Shown: positions 16,434-25,123, numbered from the stretch's first letter. The stretch: DNA of 30,182 bases from JAHDNZ01 sp036721855 (GCA_036721855.1 DAIMKF010000022.1:1-30182), one strand, 5' to 3'. Notes: a model not told the origin generated them from the letters alone. Program-made: numbers and translations.

Positions 16434-17180
16434 TTATTTATCTAATTCAACCAAATCGCCTTCCATAACCCTATTTACCATTTCAACTTTGTTGCCATGT
16501 CCTGAAACCACAAAACCCTTTTTAGGTATTTCAAGGGATTCTTTTTGGCCCATTGTTCTTAATTCATAGACTTCATCGACATCAACTGCAAATTCATAGC
16601 CCCATTCATTGGAATAAGTCTTATCACCATAGTCTGCGTTAAAGACGACAACCTCATCGGGGCCACGGCCCCTATTCCAGCCGTTAATTTCCACATCGGT
16701 ACCATCTGGCATATAAATAAGGGTCATGTACTTACCATCTGCTATCTGAGGGGTATAGTCTCTGATTTCTACTTTATCTCCTACCTCAAATTGGACCATA
16801 AAAGCAACTGACGCTCTTCCATGGCCAACTACCAAGTAACCATCTTCGGGAATAGCAGGAACTTTAGATGTTATCTCTTCAATGATATCATTTTTGACGA
16901 CAAATACTGTTACAAACGCACCCGAGAAAACCCTAATGCGATCTTTAAATTCCGATGTGTAGACAGCTAGTTCTTGTTCATAGCCAATCATGCTTTTTAA
17001 AGAAACATTGCGGTTATAGTGACTTAACATCATGTAGATTCCATCTGGACCAACTAGTTGTTTGTTGGGAAGTTCTTCTCTGACAAAGCGGGTATCTTCA
17101 GCAAAAGCCAGTACCGAAAACAAAGATAAGACCATAAAAATTACTACTAAACGTTTCATTTTTTGTGCACACAAGTGCAC
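16434..17180 (-). CDS. Secreted protein with duplicated GHG module
   Basis: A predicted exported protein whose signal peptide ends near AFA-ED. Two internal modules are visible. Numbered from the ATG at 17159, the first has an NR pair at 49-50, a VYT strand and IPEDGYLVVGHG (GHG at 112-114) followed by VGDKVEI. The second has WNRGRG at 161-166, VVFNADYG, NEWGYEF and IPKKGFVVSGHG (GHG at 220-222) followed by EGDLVEL. The second module resembles the segment before the catalytic part of some phosphodiester-glycosidase-type and other secreted Firmicutes proteins, as I recall those families. The start is set at the GTG at 17180 with GAGGTGA upstream; the ATG at 17159 is an alternative. No catalytic domain follows. 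Confidence 0.75.
   Translation of the reverse strand: MHLCAQKMKRLVVIFMVLSLFSVLAFAEDTRFVREELPNKQLVGPDGIYMMLSHYNRNVSLKSMIGYEQELAVYTSEFKDRIRVFSGAFVTVFVVKNDIIEEITSKVPAIPEDGYLVVGHGRASVAFMVQFEVGDKVEIRDYTPQIADGKYMTLIYMPDGTDVEINGWNRGRGPDEVVVFNADYGDKTYSNEWGYEFAVDVDEVYELRTMGQKESLEIPKKGFVVSGHGNKVEMVNRVMEGDLVELDK
17165..17180 (-). promoter_or_regulatory. GTGCAC hairpin at the translation start
   Basis: GTGCAC-ACAA-GTGCAC forms a 6-bp stem with a 4-base loop exactly between the ribosome site (17184-17190) and the ATG at 17159, and covers the GTG start. Folding would occlude the GTG or bring the ribosome site closer to the ATG. Either effect on translation is inference. Confidence 0.4.
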
Positions 17181-17333
17181 CTTTCACCTCTTTCTCCTCC
17201 TAAATAACTTCTACTTATTGAATTTTCGACACCTTTCATTTATACCCTTTCTTAATTAACCCAAATAGTCAAACCTTGCTATAACTACTAGGTAGTAGAA
17301 TTATAGTTTAATATTCTTTGATTATGCTTACAT

Positions 17334-18707
17334 TTATTTCAAGGGTCTAAATGTATCTAGAGCCTTTTTAGGCACATTAGTAGTTATTACACTTACTCCA
17401 TTTTCCACCATCTTGTTCATGGTAGATGGATCATCAACAGTCCATGCCCAAACAGAGTAACCTTTAGTAACTAGAGCATTTACAATTTCTTTAGTGCACA
17501 ACCCAAAATTGAGATCAACAGAAAACGTTTTTGCTCTTTGGGCCAAAGCGATTATCTCCTCCAAGGTTTTATGCGAATAAGTTAGCACACTTGTAGGGAT
17601 ATCAGGTGCAATTTCACGAAATTTTGCCAATACCTCAGGTGCAAATGCGATAATCACAACCTGATTTCTTGTCCCAGTTTCGTTTAACAGCTGAAGAACT
17701 TTTTCTTCAATACCAATCTGTTTGATCTCTATAACTAAGGTGATCTTATCTTTAATCTCTTCTAAAACCTCTCTTAAAAATGGCATCTTCTCACCAGCAA
17801 ATTTCTTACCAAACTGCGCTGAATAACCAGCGTCTAAAGAGCGTAAGTATTCCGAAGTACTATAACGCACATCTCCCTTACCGTTTGTGCATCGCTCTAG
17901 GGTACTATCATGGCTCAAAATAATCTCCCCATCGTGGGTAGAGTAAACATCGATCTCAACTGCGTCGGCACCAGCTGCTATAGCCGAACGAACTGCTGCC
18001 AGAGTATTCTCCGGTGCTTCAGAGGAGTTGCCTCTATGAGCTACAATTATCGGCACTGTTGGAAAGGCTGCTGCTCTTTTCCTACCGGTTTCCCAATCTG
18101 CAGTCTGTTCAAAAGCCATCATTTCTTCTTTGGGGTAATCTGTTAGAACTATATTTGTAAATCTTACTTTGGGACCATTGGTGTGTAGACCTACTACACC
18201 CCGAGCAACATCAGTAGGAAGTTTACTTGCCAAAATAACCTCTCCATCTAAAAAAGCAAGGCAATAGTCTTTAGACACGGCTAGATGCAAGTGGTATATC
18301 TGTCCCGGTTCTAAGAAAACCTCTCCTTGATTTTTTTGTTGATAACTCCACCTATCATCGGTTAAATAAGAAACTGCAACACCGGTTGGCAGTGCGGTCT
18401 TTTGTTTTATTCTTAACATATGAGAAATTGATTTATCCTCATTAGTTCTATAAGAAACTCCTAGCCACTGATTATAACTGGAGATTTCTTCTATAGTAAA
18501 ATCGAACTCTAAAGAAAAACTAGCTCTAGGTTCTGTAAAATAGGCGGAGGCAAAGTCAAGCTCATCGTTATCAAGCTCTCCTATAAGCGAATCTCCGTCT
18601 TTAACCCATTTACCCTCAGCAAATTGCATGTCTGTTGTTGCCATTATAGAAACACTGAATAGGGAGATGAGTAGAATAATTAATAATTTCCTTGATATTT
18701 TTAACAT
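17334..18707 (-). CDS. Secreted glycerophosphodiester phosphodiesterase with LamG-like domain
   Basis: A 457-residue exported enzyme. The signal peptide ends near residue 23 (IMA). Residues about 28-190 form a LamG/DUF1080-like beta-sandwich (FSLEFDFTIEE, YCLAFLDGEVILAS). Residues about 218-455 are a complete GDPD TIM barrel: H224-R225 in AHRGNSSE, E233-N234 in APENT, the metal pair E251 and D253, H266 in ILSHDSTLE, E327 and K329 in LVIEIK, and VWAWTVDD near the end. It should hydrolyse glycerophosphodiesters, such as deacylated phospholipids or teichoic-acid-type polymers, outside the membrane. AAAGGAG precedes the ATG. The added sandwich domain is like the one in the DUF4855 protein and may target it to glycan. 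Confidence 0.93.
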   Translation of the reverse strand: MLKISRKLLIILLISLFSVSIMATTDMQFAEGKWVKDGDSLIGELDNDELDFASAYFTEPRASFSLEFDFTIEEISSYNQWLGVSYRTNEDKSISHMLRIKQKTALPTGVAVSYLTDDRWSYQQKNQGEVFLEPGQIYHLHLAVSKDYCLAFLDGEVILASKLPTDVARGVVGLHTNGPKVRFTNIVLTDYPKEEMMAFEQTADWETGRKRAAAFPTVPIIVAHRGNSSEAPENTLAAVRSAIAAGADAVEIDVYSTHDGEIILSHDSTLERCTNGKGDVRYSTSEYLRSLDAGYSAQFGKKFAGEKMPFLREVLEEIKDKITLVIEIKQIGIEEKVLQLLNETGTRNQVVIIAFAPEVLAKFREIAPDIPTSVLTYSHKTLEEIIALAQRAKTFSVDLNFGLCTKEIVNALVTKGYSVWAWTVDDPSTMNKMVENGVSVITTNVPKKALDTFRPLK

Positions 18708-18786
18708 CGGTAAGCTCCTTTCAAAAATGTTTTTTCATGGAGAATTTTTCTTCCCACTTACACAATTTTCCTGCCTGATAAATAAA

Positions 18787-18834
18787 AAGAGATGGAACGT
18801 TGGCAAAGCACTAATATCCCATCTCTTCTTTTTT
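18787..18834. terminator. Bidirectional terminator-like hairpin
   Basis: The stem AAGAGATGG (18787-18795) pairs with CCATCTCTT (18819-18827) around a 23-base loop, with T-rich sequence outside on both strands. It is placed to end the reverse-strand solute-binding-protein gene. Confidence 0.7.
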
Positions 18835-18872
18835 CATTTTATTTTCAAATACAATTTATGAGCCAACAATTG

Positions 18873-20171
18873 CTATTTCTTAGCATTTTCCTTAGCTAAC
18901 TGATCTAAATAACGTTTGTATTCTATTTTACGTCTGGACATCTCTTTGTTCATTTCTGAAGCAGCATTTCTAGCTTCAGCTTCCGGATCTTTTCCTTGTT
19001 GGATACAACCTTGAATAGCAAATTCCACGAATCTATATAAGACACCGGCTGTTGGTGCATAAGGTATGGCGACAGACTCATCTATCTGTGCATGAAGTGT
19101 TTTGGCAATGTTTTCCGGTAAACCCTTAATATTATATAAGGCATCTATCGAGGTTGGAACCTGGAGAGAACCGGGAACTTTGGCCATTAGTTCTTCTACA
19201 TACTTTTGCTGAATTGGTGCCGAACAAAACCATTTTATAAACTCCCAAGCCTCTTTATAGTGTTTTGTTGTTTTGGGAATCCCAAAGTTAGTAGCTCCTG
19301 TAAATGTACCATGGTTTATTACTCCGTTATCTCTTTTAATTCCAGGGATTAGACCTGGTTCCCATTTACCCTTAATTTCAGGAGCACCGACAAGGAGACT
19401 ACTATAGGTCCAATAGCCTTCGATAAACATTACCCATTCACCTGTTCTAAATTGCGTCATACCAGCACCGGCTTTGGGCATATTATGCTTGGTATAAAGT
19501 TCAATATACTCCCTAAAACCCCTGATAGATTCAGATGTATCCATAGCAGATGTAAAACCATCCGACTTGAAGAAGTTGCCTCCATGTTGAGTTATTAAAG
19601 TATAGGCACCCCAAATACTATTTGAGCTTGGACTACCATAGAAAAAGCCAGCGTCTTTCCCTTTGGACTGGAGTTTTGGCAACAGCTTGTATACATCAGT
19701 CCAAAGATTAGGAATTTCAAAGCCCATTTCTGCAAGTATATCGGTTCGGTAACAAGCATTCATAACACTAACATTCTGAGGAACACCAAATCTTGTCCCA
19801 GAAAAATGCAATTGCTTGGTGATCGCCGGGAAAAGCTGGGCTTCGAGTTCATCAAACTCTTTACCAAAGGTCTTTTTAAGATCAAGAAGCGAACCTCTAA
19901 TACCCAGTTCAACAACACTACCGGTAATAATTTCGGGAGCATCATTTGAAATAATAGCTAAAAATATTTTATTACCATCACCCCAAGCTAATGGAACAAT
20001 ATCAACATCGATACCGGTTTTGGGTGTAAACTCTCTGTCGGTTATAGATTCGGCAACTCGTGCCATTTCATTGCTCCAACCGATACACCAAACTTCAAGT
20101 TTTATAGAAGCTACACTTGAAAACGAAAGTAAGAGAACTAATAATACTCCTATCCACACTTTATCCTTCAT
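18873..20171 (-). CDS. ABC transporter extracellular solute-binding protein (sugar type)
   Basis: A 432-residue exported binding protein of the SBP_bac_1/SBP_bac_8 (family 1) group. It has a signal peptide (hydrophobic 5-22). The N-lobe start LEVWCIGWSNEM, the TPKTGIDVDIVPL strand and the hinge segment GVPQNVSVMNACYRTDIL are typical, as are GEWVMFIEGYWTYSSLL and EAWEFIKWFCS. No lipobox cysteine sits at the cleavage region. AGAGGGGGA precedes the ATG. The paralogue at 22009-23289 shares FTP-TGIDV, a VYKLLPKL/LYKVLPKL pair and GAPE-KGKW. No permease or ATPase gene is nearby, so the rest of the transporter is elsewhere. The ligand is unknown, probably an oligosaccharide. Confidence 0.92.
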   Translation of the reverse strand: MKDKVWIGVLLVLLLSFSSVASIKLEVWCIGWSNEMARVAESITDREFTPKTGIDVDIVPLAWGDGNKIFLAIISNDAPEIITGSVVELGIRGSLLDLKKTFGKEFDELEAQLFPAITKQLHFSGTRFGVPQNVSVMNACYRTDILAEMGFEIPNLWTDVYKLLPKLQSKGKDAGFFYGSPSSNSIWGAYTLITQHGGNFFKSDGFTSAMDTSESIRGFREYIELYTKHNMPKAGAGMTQFRTGEWVMFIEGYWTYSSLLVGAPEIKGKWEPGLIPGIKRDNGVINHGTFTGATNFGIPKTTKHYKEAWEFIKWFCSAPIQQKYVEELMAKVPGSLQVPTSIDALYNIKGLPENIAKTLHAQIDESVAIPYAPTAGVLYRFVEFAIQGCIQQGKDPEAEARNAASEMNKEMSRRKIEYKRYLDQLAKENAKK

Positions 20172-20580
20172 GAAAATTCCCCCTCTTTTCTTTCTATCAG
20201 AATATTTGTCTAATGGAATAAATAATCCTGCTGAAATTTTAATCTCAGTAATAAAAGCATATTTGCTTATGTTACGATATGCTTTTCATTGAAAAACCAA
20301 ACGTTCTTAAGCATGTTAATAACCAGATAATATGTGTATTGTATTGTTCTTAACCTCTGTAAAATGTTATGTAGGATTGCTTTTTGTTAACAAAAACAAT
20401 AATTTTGCGTTTCCTATTAAAAAGAAATCCTCCCTCTTTAAGGCCTTACTATTAATTTTATCTTTTTATTGTGAAATCCCTTTTTCTACCTAAAGATCCT
20501 GGTATTAATAACACAACCTATTTATCCTGGATTCCCTTAATCCCATAACGAGGAGTTAACCAAATATCACTTAAACTGTC
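20172..20580. other. Intergenic region upstream of the solute-binding protein and transposase remnant
   Basis: About 410 AT-rich bases. They must hold the promoter of the reverse-strand binding-protein gene. The one clear structure is the inverted repeat at 20253-20286; no gene or clear IS end is visible. Confidence 0.55.
20253..20286. repeat. 10-bp inverted repeat upstream of the solute-binding-protein gene
   Basis: AAAAGCATAT (20253-20262) and ATATGCTTTT (20277-20286) are perfect inverted copies separated by 14 bases, about 80-115 bases before the reverse-strand gene start. They could be a regulator half-site pair. Confidence 0.45.
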
Positions 20581-21862
20581 GAAAAAGCAGGGTTATTTCC
20601 AAATTTTTCTTGCGCCAAGCAATCTCAAGCAAAAAGGACACTTATCGGGCGGGTGGATAATAAAACAGGAGAGATCGTCCCCACAGACGGTAGAGGTTGA
20701 AAAAAGAACAAAGTACCTACAGGGGCAAAAAGGGGCCCTGTCGCATCTTTTCAAACCTCAAGATCCTTTTATAGAGCAACTTATCTACTAGATACTATCG
20801 GTGAAAAACTTGGTGTTACTGAGGACTTAAAACAGTGTTTTCTAGATAATTATCAGCAGATCCTTTCGATTGTGTATTACTTAATTCTGGAGGATAAAAA
20901 TCCCCTCTACCGTTTCGAAAAATGGAGTTATTTGCATAAGCATCCTTACGGCAAGGATATTCCTTCACAGCGAAGCAGCGAAATCTTCGTTTCAATCGCT
21001 GAAGAAGCAATGAAAAAGTTTTTCTGCTTGCAAGGCAAACGGCGGATGGAGAAAGAGTTCTGGGCATATGACATTACTTCCATTTCCAGCTATTCTGAGC
21101 ACCTACGCCAAGTACAATACGGCCTAAATAAAGAGAGCGATCCCCTTCCCCAACTTAACCTGGCGTTGGTGTTTGGCGAAAAATCTAACCTTCCGTTTTA
21201 TTATCGTCAACTGGCTAGAAACATCCCTGATTGCAAAACTACCAAGAACTTACTTGCTAAGTTGGATATCCTTGGCTTTTCCAAAGTAAAACTGGTTATG
21301 GACAGAGGTTTCTACAGCGAAGATAATATCAATGCTTTCTTTAATGAACACTTGAAATTCCTTATTTCTGTAAGGATGTCCCTAGCTTTATAAGGAAAGA
21401 ACTAGATCCCATCTATGATAAGTTTCGTTCCTATGAGCACAATAGTGAAAAATATGAGCTGTATTGCCATACTGTACAGACAGAGTGGATTAGTACTAAA
21501 TACCGTCCTTATAAAGGAGATACCCTGTCGAAACCGAGACGTATCTATATCCACTATTACTACAACATTGACAAAGCTGCCAAAGACGAAAAAACTTTTT
21601 GCCGCCATTTGTTTTGTCAGAACAAAGCCTTGATGGTAAATTATTTGTGGAATTTGTGGCTCTCATCTATCTTTCTTATATCAAAAAACAGATGCAAGAA
21701 GCAGATTTGTTCAAAGAGTACACAATGCAGAGTGTTCTTGATAAACTTGACATCATTGAATGCTTCGAAGAACCAGGACAGAAACTACATGTGGGAGAGA
21801 GCCTCGAGAAACAGAAAGATATTTTTATAAGCTTGGGTGTTACCCCACCTTCCTCGTTATGA
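20581..21862 (+). pseudogene. Decayed IS4/IS1634-type DDE transposase
   Basis: A broken transposase. Readable pieces are: a 5' part (LIGRVDNKTGEIVP, then an in-frame TGA at 20698-20700, then SFYRATYLLDTIGEKLGV), a long middle (20872-21393) with LILEDKNPLYRFEKW, the first catalytic Asp in FWAYDITSISS and the second in LVMDRGFYSEDN, and a 3' part with SLDGKLFVEFVALIYLSYI ending PPSSL at 21862. One base appears lost near 21380 (the next frame continues FIRKELDPIYDKF). A second frame change near 21595-21625 joins DKAAKDEKTF directly to VLSEQSLDGK. The stretch that should carry the third catalytic residue (Y-R-E-K region) is missing. I find no terminal inverted repeats, so the element borders are undefined. 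Confidence 0.85.
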
Positions 21863-22008
21863 GTTGGCGGGAATCCAGGATTTATAAAAATAAGGAAGCC
21901 ACAACTGAAAACCTTTATCATCTAATCTTTGAAGGAATCAAACTGTCTTATCTCTAAAACTTATTTAGTTGGCTTCTTAAAACTACCAAATAAGGAGTGC
22001 TCTTTAAA

Positions 22009-23289
22009 ATGTTGAAAAAAATTGCTGGTTTTCTAATAGCCCTTCTGTTTTTAAAAGGAATAACCTATGCATCTCCCGTACAGGTATGGTCTACCTTTTC
22101 TCAAGAACAAAATAAAATCTACCAGGAACTAACCGACCAATATTTTACCCCTGAAACTGGCATAGATGTAAAGATTACATCAATCCCTTACGCTGGTTAT
22201 GAACAAAAATATCTCCTTGCTGCTATCTCTGGAGATGTACCAGAAGTTGGCGTAAGTGGTTCTTTAGGCCCTGCTGACTTAGGGGTTAGGGGTGCCGCTG
22301 TTGATCTTAGGCAAAGATTTGGCAACGAATATGAAAAGGTCCGCAATAATATGTATCCCGGACTTATGCGTTCTTTTGATTTTATGGGCTCAGCCTTTGG
22401 TTTACCTATCCAAACAAATGTCTATCCTATGCTTGTAAGAACAGATATCTTAAATCAGATGGGACTTTCTATTCCCGATACCTGGAATGATCTATATAAA
22501 GTATTACCTAAGCTTCACTCGCAAAACCGTAATTTTGCTACTGCTTTTGGGATTGGCCCTGCTGTCTATGCCGACATCTCGATGTTTATTTGGCAAAAAG
22601 GCGGAGATATCTATAGCGATGACAAAAAACGCTCTGGCCTTGACTCGCCCGAAGCTATCAAAGCTTTCACCGAGTTTACGGAACTTTTTACTAAGTATAA
22701 AATCCCTATGGAAATTAACTTTTTCATGGATTTTACAAAAGGTAATATTCCTCTTATGATTGCACCTTTTTGGGAATATTCCTCTTTAGTATTTGGTGCT
22801 CCCGAGCTCAAAGGTAAATGGACACTTTCACTTGTACCAGGTACAATTTCCAAAGATGGTTCTGTTAATCATGCCGCATACATTGGTGGAGAAACTTTGA
22901 TTCTTTTTAAAAATGCTAAATGTATAGACGATGGGTTTAAATGGGTAAAATGGTTTTTAGACTGCAAAATCCAATCTGAACTCGCCAAATTGGTTCCAGA
23001 AAGGATCAAAGGTGGGATGTTTATCCCAGCAAATCGTTTTGCCATGGAAAATCTGCCTCTACCTCAAGATCATGTAAAGGTTATAGTAGGACAAGCAGCT
23101 GCTTCAGTTGCTCCAGCGTTTGCTCTTATCCCCGCCTCAATAACACACCGCTATTTTAACTTTGCGGCAAATAAAGCTGTTTTGCAAGGTAAAGACCCAG
23201 AAAAAGCTATTAGAGAGGCTGCTGAAGAGATGAATAATGAGCTTTTACGCAAACAAAAAGAATTCGAGCGTTTTATTTCCAGACTCTAA
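22009..23289 (+). CDS. ABC transporter extracellular solute-binding protein, paralogue
   Basis: A 426-residue exported binding protein of the same family as the gene at 18873-20171, in opposite orientation. The signal peptide is MLKKIAGFLIALLFLKGITYA, with cleavage just before SPVQVW. Shared landmarks are FTPETGIDVKI, LGVRGAAVDLRQRFG (LGIRGSLLDLKKTFG in the paralogue), TWNDLYKVLPKL, FGAPELKGKW, and GKDPEKAIREAAEEMN near the C-terminus. The start is the ATG at 22009 with AAGGAG 11 bases upstream; a GTG at 21997 overlaps that site. It lies 146 bases after the transposase remnant. No transporter membrane genes are adjacent. Confidence 0.92.
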   Translation: MLKKIAGFLIALLFLKGITYASPVQVWSTFSQEQNKIYQELTDQYFTPETGIDVKITSIPYAGYEQKYLLAAISGDVPEVGVSGSLGPADLGVRGAAVDLRQRFGNEYEKVRNNMYPGLMRSFDFMGSAFGLPIQTNVYPMLVRTDILNQMGLSIPDTWNDLYKVLPKLHSQNRNFATAFGIGPAVYADISMFIWQKGGDIYSDDKKRSGLDSPEAIKAFTEFTELFTKYKIPMEINFFMDFTKGNIPLMIAPFWEYSSLVFGAPELKGKWTLSLVPGTISKDGSVNHAAYIGGETLILFKNAKCIDDGFKWVKWFLDCKIQSELAKLVPERIKGGMFIPANRFAMENLPLPQDHVKVIVGQAAASVAPAFALIPASITHRYFNFAANKAVLQGKDPEKAIREAAEEMNNELLRKQKEFERFISRL

Positions 23290-23294
23290 AGCCA

Positions 23295-23338
23295 ACCACG
23301 AGACTATGTCAAAAGCTACATAGTCTCGTGGTCTTTTC
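23295..23338 (+). terminator. Terminator of the forward solute-binding-protein gene
   Basis: A perfect 15-bp stem (23295-23309 with 23318-23332) with an 8-base loop is followed by CTTTTCG. It begins five bases past the stop codon. Confidence 0.88.
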
Positions 23339-23509
23339 GTATATGATATTTATCTTTTTTATAGAGTGCTTTGTTATTCATATATCTGTTTGCTAAAGGA
23401 GATAGGAGTTTTTTGAAAAAGTGCTAATAAGTCCAAGAACTTTTGTATAGATTTACTAGTTTCCTTGGCATTAACATGTGGTACTCTTATCCTAAAAGGA
23501 GGGTTTTCT

Positions 23510-23917
23510 TTGGGAAAGTTATTAGCTGAGTTTCAAAAGTTCGCTATGCGTGGAAATGTGGTAGATATGGCAGTAGGTGTAGTTATCGGTAGTTCATTCG
23601 GCAAAATTGTTACTTCATTGGTTAATGATATTATTATGCCGTTGCTTAGTTTAATTACAGGTAAAATAGATCTTACCCAATTACAGTTAGTAGTTATTCC
23701 TGCAACAGCAACAACAACTGGTTTATCAATTAAATATGGTGTTTTCCTTCAAACTATTTTAGATTTTTTGATCATAGCTTTTTCAGTCTTTATGGTTGTA
23801 AAGGCAATAAATTCAATGAAAAAGAAAGAGGAGGCCGCTCCTTTAACTCCACCAGTTCCATCTAAACAAGAAGTACTATTAGAAGAGATCCGTGATTTAT
23901 TAAAAAAAGCTTGTTAA
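23510..23917 (+). CDS. mscL: Large-conductance mechanosensitive channel MscL
   Basis: A membrane channel of 135 residues that opens under high membrane tension during hypo-osmotic shock. The N-terminal amphipathic helix and TM1 read EFQKFAMRGNVVDMAVGVVI, then GSSFGKIVTSLVNDIIMPLL with the conserved glycines of TM1. A short external loop follows. TM2 is KYGVFLQTILDFLIIAFSVF, and the cytoplasmic end has the charged KKKEE linker, a proline-rich spacer and the helical bundle EVLLEEIRDLLKK. The start is the TTG at 23510, with AAAGGAGGG six bases upstream; an in-frame upstream ATG would add residues not found in MscL. It appears to be a single-gene unit. Confidence 0.95.
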   Translation: MGKLLAEFQKFAMRGNVVDMAVGVVIGSSFGKIVTSLVNDIIMPLLSLITGKIDLTQLQLVVIPATATTTGLSIKYGVFLQTILDFLIIAFSVFMVVKAINSMKKKEEAAPLTPPVPSKQEVLLEEIRDLLKKAC

Positions 23918-24394
23918 AAAGCGGGTTAATAGTAACCTATCCAACCCTACCCATAGATTTTTGTAGATTAAAATTACTTAAAGATTAAGTAGCGACCTTG
24001 GTCAAGACCGCTATTTATTATATGTGGCGATGGCAATTAAAGTGCTAGATTTAATTTATTGGTTTTTCTTTTGAAAATTATAAACATTGGTTTTATTGGG
24101 TATGATGAAGATTAAGCCATATTATCCTTTAATACTTCCCATGGAAAATGGTTACATCCCTAAGAATCTCTTTTACTGGGAGTTTTTATTCATACCTACT
24201 TGTTACATTTTCTTCTTCTATCTTTTTCTATGCCTTACCTGGAGCTTTTTGAAAAATACGTTAATAATACTTATTTTACATATACCTGTCGTGATAAAAG
24301 CAACCGTCAAAGAAGGTATTTTAATTAACTTTTAGAAGTAATATTTTAGGTTCTATTACTATTTACTTGGATTTTAAAAAAGGGGGATATCAAA
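23918..24394. other. Intergenic region between mscL and the CBM9-like gene
   Basis: These 477 bases contain the weak terminator near 23990. An open frame of 82 codons at 24087-24335 has no ribosome site and a phenylalanine-rich composition typical of AT-rich non-coding DNA. I see no other feature. Confidence 0.55.
23990..24020 (+). terminator. Possible terminator after mscL
   Basis: TAGCG (23990-23994) pairs with CGCTA (24009-24013), enclosing GACC-TT-GGTC-AA-GACC, which can form alternative small stems. TTTATTATA follows. The stem is weak but well placed 70 bases after mscL. Confidence 0.45.
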
Positions 24395-25072
24395 ATGAAA
24401 AGATCGCTAACTATTCTAGTTTTTGTTATGCTTATTGTGGTTTTATCTTTTAGCGTTGTAGCTGAGATGATGCTCAAAGCTCCTTATGTAAAAAAAGCTC
24501 CAAAGCTTGACGGTAAACTTGATGATGAAGCGTGGCAGATTGCAGCTGAAAAAGGAGGCAAAGGTGAAATCGCCTTTTTTCTCAATGCTGTCCCTATTAA
24601 AAAGGATAAATCTGATGTTTTTGTCTGCTGGGATGATGATTATCTCTATATAGCATTTAAGAACTATCAAAAAGAAAGCACAGTGGTAATTAATGCCACA
24701 AGTCATGGTTCTGATATCTGGAACACAGATGATGACAATGAGGTCTTTATCTCAACTATGTTTCCCGGCACCAGTCCATTCTTCCAGGGTATTGTTAGCC
24801 CTGAAGGTGTTAAGACAAGCTCCGGCTTTGGAACGGTAAACGATTGGGAAGTAGAAACACTTATCTCTAAAGATTATTGGGTAACAGAGATCGCCATTCC
24901 ATTTGATATGCTAGAGTTCTGGCCCGAGGTTAATGACGAATGGGCAATTAACTTAACACGCCGTTATGCAAATGCCCAGGGTACTGATGAAGAATGGAGA
25001 ACTTGGAGCAACCTTCCAGTTACCACATTCTTAGATCCAAATATATTCGCTCTTCTAGTCTTCGTAAAGTAA
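24395..25072 (+). CDS. Secreted CBM9-like carbohydrate-binding protein
   Basis: A 225-residue exported protein that is essentially one CBM9-type (DOMON-like) sandwich. The signal peptide ends near VVA (residue 23). The domain shows the usual opening KAPKLDGKLDDEAWQIA, then DVFVCWDDDYLYIAFKN, SDIWNTDDDNEVFISTM, a WEVETLI strand and EIAIPFDMLEFWPEVNDEWAINLTRR, which are family hallmarks in order. No catalytic domain is attached. GGGGGAT precedes the ATG. It forms a single-gene unit with its own terminator. It probably binds polysaccharide at the cell surface or outside the cell; the ligand cannot be assigned. Confidence 0.9.
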   Translation: MKRSLTILVFVMLIVVLSFSVVAEMMLKAPYVKKAPKLDGKLDDEAWQIAAEKGGKGEIAFFLNAVPIKKDKSDVFVCWDDDYLYIAFKNYQKESTVVINATSHGSDIWNTDDDNEVFISTMFPGTSPFFQGIVSPEGVKTSSGFGTVNDWEVETLISKDYWVTEIAIPFDMLEFWPEVNDEWAINLTRRYANAQGTDEEWRTWSNLPVTTFLDPNIFALLVFVK

Positions 25073-25088
25073 AATAAAATTATATCCT

Positions 25089-25123
25089 AAAGCTGGTGAC
25101 AATTACCACCAGCTTTCTTATTA
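25089..25123 (+). terminator. Terminator of the CBM9-like gene
   Basis: A 10-bp stem, AAAGCTGGTG (25089-25098) with CACCAGCTTT (25107-25116), has an 8-base loop and CTTATTA after it, 17 bases past the stop. Confidence 0.85.

Noticed and set aside
21760..21957. Open frame overlapping the transposase 3' end and continuing past it
   Set aside because: The transposase C-terminus ends in the usual PPSSL in another frame; this frame shows no family pattern, so I treat it as chance.
20500..21990. Terminal inverted repeats and target duplication of the IS remnant
   Set aside because: I compared the flanks by eye and found no convincing matching ends; a computed inverted-repeat search would decide it.
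24087..24335. Open frame of 82 codons between mscL and the CBM9-like gene
   Set aside because: No ribosome binding site, phenylalanine/leucine/isoleucine-rich composition typical of AT-rich DNA, and no recognisable family.
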